Of a stretch of 64,000 bases of DNA, positions 59,169 to 64,000 are shown in pieces. The position numbers and the translations under genes are program-made. A model generated the notes under the pieces. It did not search any database and was not told the origin of the DNA. It saw only the letters and a program-made list of their open reading frames with translations. Source of the stretch: Vibrio viridaestus (lineage in GTDB: Bacteria > Pseudomonadota > Gammaproteobacteria > Enterobacterales > Vibrionaceae); the NCBI RefSeq assembly GCF_003856525.1, contig NZ_RJVQ01000013.1, positions 1-64,000 of the forward strand. Reading direction: 5' to 3'. Numbering within the stretch: position 1 is the stretch's first letter; every line of letters starts with the position of its first letter.

Positions 59169-59855
59169 ATGAATATTGATCGTTACAACCGAATTCAAGA
59201 AGTTCTAAAATCAAGACAACCTGACCTCACTCTTTGCCTGGAAGAGGTTCACAAACCAAACAATGTCTCAGCGATTATTCGCACTGCAGATGCCACCGGT
59301 GTAAGTAAAATCCATGCGGTTTGGCCAACTGACAATATGAGAACACTTACCCACACATCCGCTGGCGCTCGTAACTGGGTTGAAGTGGATACTCATCAGA
59401 ATATTGATGATGCCATCGGTCAGCTTAAGCAACAGAACATGCAAATCTTGGTTACCAATCTATCGGAAACTGCGGTCGACTTTCGACAAATTGATTACAC
59501 CAAGCCAACGGCGATTATTCTGGGCAGTGAAAAAGTAGGAATATCCAAACGAGCTCTTGAACTGGCAGACCAAGATATTGTAATTCCTATGGTTGGTATG
59601 GTTCAGTCTCTTAACGTTTCGGTTGCGAGTGCACTTATTCTCTATGAAGCGCAAAGACAACGTCAGCTTGCAGGAATGTATGACAGAGATGAAAGTCCGT
59701 TACCGCAAGATCTGATTGATCGAATTTTATTTGAGCGCGGCCATCCAGTTTTAGCCAAAGTTGCAAAGAAGAAAAAATTGCCCTATCCAGAGCTTGATGA
59801 CCAAGGGCAAATCGTAGCAGACGAAGCATGGTGGGCTGCGATGCAGGCCAAATAA
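59169..59855 (+). CDS. trmH: tRNA (guanosine-18 2'-O)-methyltransferase TrmH
   Basis: A 228-residue SPOUT enzyme methylating Gm18 in the D-loop. VHKPNNVSAIIRTADATGV, IILGSEKVGIS and VPMVGMVQSLNVSVASALIL are the knot motifs. E. coli spoU/trmH is likewise directly behind spoT and before recG, confirming the assignment. Confidence 0.97.
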   Translation: MNIDRYNRIQEVLKSRQPDLTLCLEEVHKPNNVSAIIRTADATGVSKIHAVWPTDNMRTLTHTSAGARNWVEVDTHQNIDDAIGQLKQQNMQILVTNLSETAVDFRQIDYTKPTAIILGSEKVGISKRALELADQDIVIPMVGMVQSLNVSVASALILYEAQRQRQLAGMYDRDESPLPQDLIDRILFERGHPVLAKVAKKKKLPYPELDDQGQIVADEAWWAAMQAK

Positions 59856-59930
59856 CTGGCAAAAAACCTGTACAAAAAAACAGTTCAATGGTTGAATACG
59901 CTTAAGTAAATCAATTGATAGAGTCCTGTT

Positions 59931-62012
59931 ATGTCAAAACTTTTATCTGCTGTTCCTCTGACCTCTCTTAGTGGTGTAGGTGCTAAAGTAGCTGAAAAGT
60001 TAGAAAAAATAGGACTCGAAACCGTTCAGGATTTGTTATTTCATCTTCCTTTACGTTACGAAGACAGAACCCGAATCTATCCGATAATTAAACTTCATCC
60101 CGGCTTATGGGCTGCGGCTCAAGGCAAAGTGATGTCTGTCGATACCATCTTTGGCCGAAAAAAGATGCTTACCGTGAAAATCAGTGATGGTAACGGTACG
60201 CTGACCCTGCGCTTTTTCAACTTTAATGCAGGAATGAAAAACAACTTCAATGAAGGCCGTCAGGTCCACGTTTATGGTGAAATTAAACGGGGTAGCTATG
60301 GTTTGGAAATTGTTCATCCTGACTACAAATTTTTTACACCTCAGCAAGCACCGGATGTCGAAGCTAACTTAACCCCCGTTTATCCAACGACTGATGGGCT
60401 GAGACAAATTACTTTGCGTAATCTGACCGATCAAGCCATGGAGTTATTGGATAAATCTGCGATCCAAGAACTCCTTCCGAATGGACTATATGATCATCAA
60501 ATGACAATGGCTGAAGCACTGCACATTATTCACCGACCACCAGCAGATATTGATTTATCGCTTTTTGATCAAGGGAGACATCCAGCTCAGCTCAGGCTGA
60601 TTATCGAAGAGCTTTTGGCACAAAACCTATCGATGTTATCGGTAAGAAGCCAGGGGCAGAAAGAAAATGCCCCTCCAATTCCAGAGTCCGGTATTGACAA
60701 CTACATACCCACTTTTTTGGGTAACTTACCCTTTTCGCCTACGGGTGCCCAAAAGCGAGTTGTCGAAGAGATTAAACAAGATTTAGCCAAATCCCATCCT
60801 ATGATGAGGTTAGTTCAGGGGGATGTGGGTTCAGGTAAAACATTAGTGGCCGCACTAGCCGCACTGTCTGTCATAGAAAACGGTTATCAAGTCGCCCTGA
60901 TGGCACCAACTGAATTGCTGGCTGAACAACATGCCAACAACTTCGCTAATTGGCTAGAACCATTGGGATTAAAAGTTGGCTGGCTAGCGGGCAAGCTCAA
61001 AGGCAAAGCTCGTGATACTGCATTAGAAAGTATTGCTAGTGGAGATGCGCATATTGTGGTCGGTACCCACGCACTTTTTCAGGAGCAAGTTGAATTCGCC
61101 AAGCTTGCTTTAGTCATCATTGATGAGCAGCATCGTTTTGGTGTTCATCAGCGATTAGAGCTGAGAGAAAAAGGGGCTAAAAATGGCTGGTATCCCCATC
61201 AATTGATTATGACAGCCACTCCGATCCCTCGCACCTTAGCCATGACCGCGTACGCCGATTTAGAGACATCGGTCATTGATGAGCTTCCACCAGGGAGAAC
61301 CCCGATCCAAACCGTTGCCATCCCCGATACGAAAAGAGACGACATCATCAAGCGTATCCATGATGCCTGTCTGGAAGGAAAGCAAGCTTATTGGGTCTGT
61401 ACGCTGATCGACGAATCGGAAGTGTTGGAAGCTCAGGCGGCGGAAGAGATCTGTCAGGAACTGCAACGAAAGCTTCCGGATATAAAAATTGGTTTAGTTC
61501 ACGGCAGAATGAAGGCGACAGAGAAGCAATCAGTCATGCAGCAATTCAAAAATAATGAATTGAATTTACTCGTCGCTACAACGGTTATCGAAGTTGGTGT
61601 GGATGTCCCCAACGCAAGCCTAATGATCATAGAGAACCCAGAGCGTCTGGGCTTAGCACAGTTACATCAGTTAAGAGGGCGCGTAGGCCGTGGGTCTGTC
61701 GCAAGTCATTGTGTCCTTTTATACCACCCACCACTATCTAGGACAGCACAGAAACGACTAGGTGTAATGCGTGAAAGTAACGATGGTTTTGTAATAGCGC
61801 AGCGAGACCTAGAAATTCGGGGGCCAGGTGAGTTACTGGGCACCAAACAAACCGGATTAGCCGACTTTAAAATTGCTGATTTAGTCAGAGACCAGCGACT
61901 TATTCCTGAGGTCCAGAATATTGCCAGACACCTGCATGAACAATATCCACAAAATGCAAAAGCGATAATAGACCGTTGGTTAGGTGAAAGAGATATTTAC
62001 TCGAAAGCATAA
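59931..62012 (+). CDS. recG: ATP-dependent DNA helicase RecG
   Basis: A 693-residue branch-migration helicase that reverses stalled forks. N-terminal wedge domain (about residues 1-250) and Walker A GDVGSGKTLVA (about 300), DEQHRFGVHQR (DEQH box, about 400) and the TRG motif/VGRGSVASHCVLLY region are present. Last gene of the gmk operon; convergent with the cyclase gene (10 bases). Confidence 0.98.
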   Translation: MSKLLSAVPLTSLSGVGAKVAEKLEKIGLETVQDLLFHLPLRYEDRTRIYPIIKLHPGLWAAAQGKVMSVDTIFGRKKMLTVKISDGNGTLTLRFFNFNAGMKNNFNEGRQVHVYGEIKRGSYGLEIVHPDYKFFTPQQAPDVEANLTPVYPTTDGLRQITLRNLTDQAMELLDKSAIQELLPNGLYDHQMTMAEALHIIHRPPADIDLSLFDQGRHPAQLRLIIEELLAQNLSMLSVRSQGQKENAPPIPESGIDNYIPTFLGNLPFSPTGAQKRVVEEIKQDLAKSHPMMRLVQGDVGSGKTLVAALAALSVIENGYQVALMAPTELLAEQHANNFANWLEPLGLKVGWLAGKLKGKARDTALESIASGDAHIVVGTHALFQEQVEFAKLALVIIDEQHRFGVHQRLELREKGAKNGWYPHQLIMTATPIPRTLAMTAYADLETSVIDELPPGRTPIQTVAIPDTKRDDIIKRIHDACLEGKQAYWVCTLIDESEVLEAQAAEEICQELQRKLPDIKIGLVHGRMKATEKQSVMQQFKNNELNLLVATTVIEVGVDVPNASLMIIENPERLGLAQLHQLRGRVGRGSVASHCVLLYHPPLSRTAQKRLGVMRESNDGFVIAQRDLEIRGPGELLGTKQTGLADFKIADLVRDQRLIPEVQNIARHLHEQYPQNAKAIIDRWLGERDIYSKA

Positions 62013-62022
62013 GACAAGAGAG

Positions 62023-62973
62023 TTATGGGTGAACATTGACGGTCAGTTGATTCTTGCCCGATCTTTTAGACGCATACATGGCGTTATCAGCTCGACGCAA
62101 TACCGATGATTCGTCATTATCATCCGTAAGAAACATTGAAATACCAAGGCTTATCGTAACACCAATATGCTCATCCTGCCCGGTATCACATTGGGTTTCA
62201 TAAATAGTACGACGCAGCCTTTCAGCGATTAATGAGGCTTGTTCTAATCCTGTATGAGGCAAAATAATCGCAAACTCCTCCCCACCAATTCGCCCTATAA
62301 TGTCACACTCTCTAAGCTCTTCACTACAGATTGCTGTCACATGCTGAATGACACGATCCCCGACTAAATGGCCATACTGGTCGTTAAACATTTTAAAATC
62401 GTCAATATCTAACATGATCACACTCGTGTCGTGCTTGTAACGTTTAAATTGACAGAACATGTCGGATAGATATTTTAAAAAGCGGCGGCGATTATAAATA
62501 CCAGTAAGATCATCACGTTCAACAAGAAGCTTAATTTCATTTTCTAATTTAACTCGTTGCGTGATATCTCGAGCATTCCATACAATGATGGGTTGTTCAA
62601 TGGTATCAATAAGGTAAGGCGTTATCCTCCCTTCAAACCAATAGTGACCGTCAGCCAAATCGGTCGGTGCAAGAATATAAATTTCTTTAGGTTCTAGACA
62701 ATAGCTTAGATACTGAGTGCTATTGGTCTCGAGAGCGCGTTGAATCGTATCACTGATAATAGCTGAGAACCGCTGAGAATACGCCTCACTATAGTGCTTA
62801 CCTATCATTCCGTCATAATCTAGCTCGAACATCCGTTCTTTGCCTGCGAATGCAGCAATGATGTAGCCAGACGCAGTAGCAACATAAATGGCATCAGGGC
62901 TATTGCTCACGATTGCATTGAGCATCTCCAACTCAATCATTTCGCGCAGTGAAGAGGTTTCCGCCGTAACCAC
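62023..62973 (-). CDS. Cytosolic PAS-GGDEF diguanylate cyclase
   Basis: A 316-residue soluble protein: PAS domain about residues 18-135 and GGDEF domain about 150-310 with IIGRIGGEEFAIILPHTG. RECD before the motif is a good I-site. The start is uncertain: GTG at 62973 has a distant GAGGG, and an ATG at 62940 (MIELEM) lacks a clear ribosome site. Convergent with recG. Confidence 0.9.
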   Translation of the reverse strand: MVTAETSSLREMIELEMLNAIVSNSPDAIYVATASGYIIAAFAGKERMFELDYDGMIGKHYSEAYSQRFSAIISDTIQRALETNSTQYLSYCLEPKEIYILAPTDLADGHYWFEGRITPYLIDTIEQPIIVWNARDITQRVKLENEIKLLVERDDLTGIYNRRRFLKYLSDMFCQFKRYKHDTSVIMLDIDDFKMFNDQYGHLVGDRVIQHVTAICSEELRECDIIGRIGGEEFAIILPHTGLEQASLIAERLRRTIYETQCDTGQDEHIGVTISLGISMFLTDDNDESSVLRRADNAMYASKRSGKNQLTVNVHP

Positions 62974-63173
62974 GTTATTATGTACCCTCAGTCAGTCATG
63001 ATATGCCAATAACATCATATTCCTTCTGTAATTATTTAACACGAATTTTGGTTTCATTATTTGAATAACACACGACAATTGAACATATTGACTCAGTGGT
63101 TCTACACTTTAACAACCTAAAGTGAACCATGGTATAGTCTGTCACTATTGTTTAGGTAAACCATGAATTCACT

Positions 63174-63530
63174 ATGAACATTAAACAATTTTCTCAAAGA
63201 ATTGGATTGTCACCCTACACACTGCGCTACTACGAAAAAATAAGTCTACTTCGTGATATCAAAAGAGACAGCAGCGGACACAGGCTCTATTCTGAAAATG
63301 ACATAGAGTGGCTGAAATTCATTATTCGTCTGAAAGAGACTGGGATGCCTTTAGAGAGAATTAAAGAGTACGCAGAACTCAGAGCAAGTGGAGATAAAAC
63401 TTTTGCTGCTAGGCAACAGCTACTGGAAGAGCATAAGGAAAATCTAAAACACTCTATTGAAGAACAGCAAAGTCACCTCAAAGCCTTAGAAAATAAAATT
63501 CACTACTACCAGACCAAAATAAACGCTTGA
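63174..63530 (+). CDS. MerR-family transcriptional regulator
   Basis: A 118-residue protein with the MerR winged helix (MNIKQFSQRIGLSPYTLRYYEKISLL, then RLYSENDIEWLKFI) and a long C-terminal coiled coil (about residues 80-115), the dimerisation helix. It has no cysteine, so it does not sense metal or redox by a thiol; family resemblance is to AdhR-type regulators. A TATAGT-like box lies about 35-40 bases upstream. Probably controls the next gene. Confidence 0.87.
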   Translation: MNIKQFSQRIGLSPYTLRYYEKISLLRDIKRDSSGHRLYSENDIEWLKFIIRLKETGMPLERIKEYAELRASGDKTFAARQQLLEEHKENLKHSIEEQQSHLKALENKIHYYQTKINA

Positions 63531-63589
63531 CTTAGAGTTAGCTCTAAGACGTAACCTCAAAATTAAATCACGTTTAATGAGGAATAAGC

Positions 63590-63970
63590 ATGAACCAAAA
63601 TCGTTTTGAGATTGGATTAGAGCAATTAACGAAGATTGATGGCAGTGCAGGAGAGACGGTTATCGAAAGTTTACAAGATATCTGCCCTGATCTGGCTAAA
63701 TTTACTATTGAATATCCTTTTGGTGACATTTATACACGGCAAGGATTGGATCTGAAATCCAGAGAAATCGCGACAGTGGCCGCTCTCACCGCAATGGGTA
63801 ATTGCCAGCCACAATTAAAAGTACATCTACATGCAGCGCTCAATGTGGGATGCACAGAAGAAGAACTCAAAGAAGTCATTTTACAGATGTCTGTCTATGC
63901 AGGGTTTCCAGCGGCACTTAACGGGATGTTTGCCTTTAAAGATGTCTTGAATGAAAGCAAAGATGCGTAA
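63590..63970 (+). CDS. Carboxymuconolactone-decarboxylase-family protein
   Basis: A 126-residue alpha-helical protein. LTAMGNCQPQLKVHLHAALNVGCTEEELKEVILQMSVYAGFPAALNGM fits the CMD core, with the His and Glu of PcaC-like enzymes; the CxxC of the AhpD peroxidase subgroup is absent. The substrate is unknown. It follows the MerR gene by 59 bases, which suggests it is the target of that regulator. Confidence 0.85.
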   Translation: MNQNRFEIGLEQLTKIDGSAGETVIESLQDICPDLAKFTIEYPFGDIYTRQGLDLKSREIATVAALTAMGNCQPQLKVHLHAALNVGCTEEELKEVILQMSVYAGFPAALNGMFAFKDVLNESKDA

Positions 63971-63981
63971 GGATGGTCGAG

Positions 63982-64000
63982 TCCAGATACTTACTCTGGA
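63982..64000 (+). terminator. Possible terminator cut by the window edge
   Basis: TCCAGA (63982-63987) pairs with TCTGGA (63995-64000); the T run, if any, would lie outside the window. Confidence 0.4.

Overview
This 64 kb window looks like chromosome 1 of a Vibrio species or a close Vibrionaceae relative. The evidence is the gene order: frd, efp/epmB, groESL, tpiA, a cytR-ftsN-hslVU-menA-rraA block, priA, rpmE, met regulon, pfkA, cpxPRA, sodA, aspA, dsbD, then gmk-rpoZ-spoT-trmH-recG. Moderate AT content, Vibrio-like protein sequences and a wealth of diguanylate cyclases fit. The assignment is from recognised protein families and remembered synteny; no search was run. Almost all of the window is conserved core genome with intact genes. 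I saw no rRNA, tRNA, CRISPR array, insertion sequence, prophage or integron.

Layout. 1-4131: end of frdC, frdD, divergent efp and epmB (EF-P and its lysine aminomutase), an MgtC-type membrane protein and a ModF-like double ABC ATPase with a worn first nucleotide site. 4207-7450: a leftward three-gene set (outer-membrane barrel, small periplasmic binding protein, diguanylate cyclase) that looks like one envelope-to-c-di-GMP signalling unit. 7666-9668: groES-groEL behind a heat-shock-type promoter, divergent from a Cys-rich helix-turn-helix regulator. 10657-13799: DUF3135, an orphan CHMI-type isomerase, tpiA and a MATE exporter. 13829-21597: the leftward rraA, menA, hslUV, ftsN, cytR, priA genes; hslVU has its own sigma-32-like promoter lying inside the ftsN terminator. 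21837-26023: rpmE, malic enzyme, a glutathione transferase and poxB.

26294-31483 is the methionine cluster: metJ, then metBL and metF rightward, each behind tandem MetJ boxes. 31543-39966 holds zapB, glpX, pfkA, fieF, the divergent cpxP and cpxRA around a perfect CpxR box, sodA behind a Fur box, trmL and fxsA. 40241-48559 holds a sensor diguanylate cyclase, aspA, dsbD, a CrbR-like response regulator and a two-subunit sodium:solute symporter that it may control.

48635-54864 is the most accessory-looking part: a LysR regulator divergent from a dehydrogenase, an aldehyde dehydrogenase, an M20 amidohydrolase, and a DUF3100/small membrane protein pair. A nearly identical palindrome, TGTTGCC-N5-GG(C/T)AAC, lies in front of both transcription units, so I read the whole block as one LysR-controlled uptake and breakdown pathway for an unidentified, probably N-acylated, compound. 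The window closes with yhhQ (with a probable preQ1 riboswitch), the gmk-rpoZ-spoT-trmH-recG operon, a third diguanylate cyclase and a MerR regulator followed by a carboxymuconolactone-decarboxylase-family protein.
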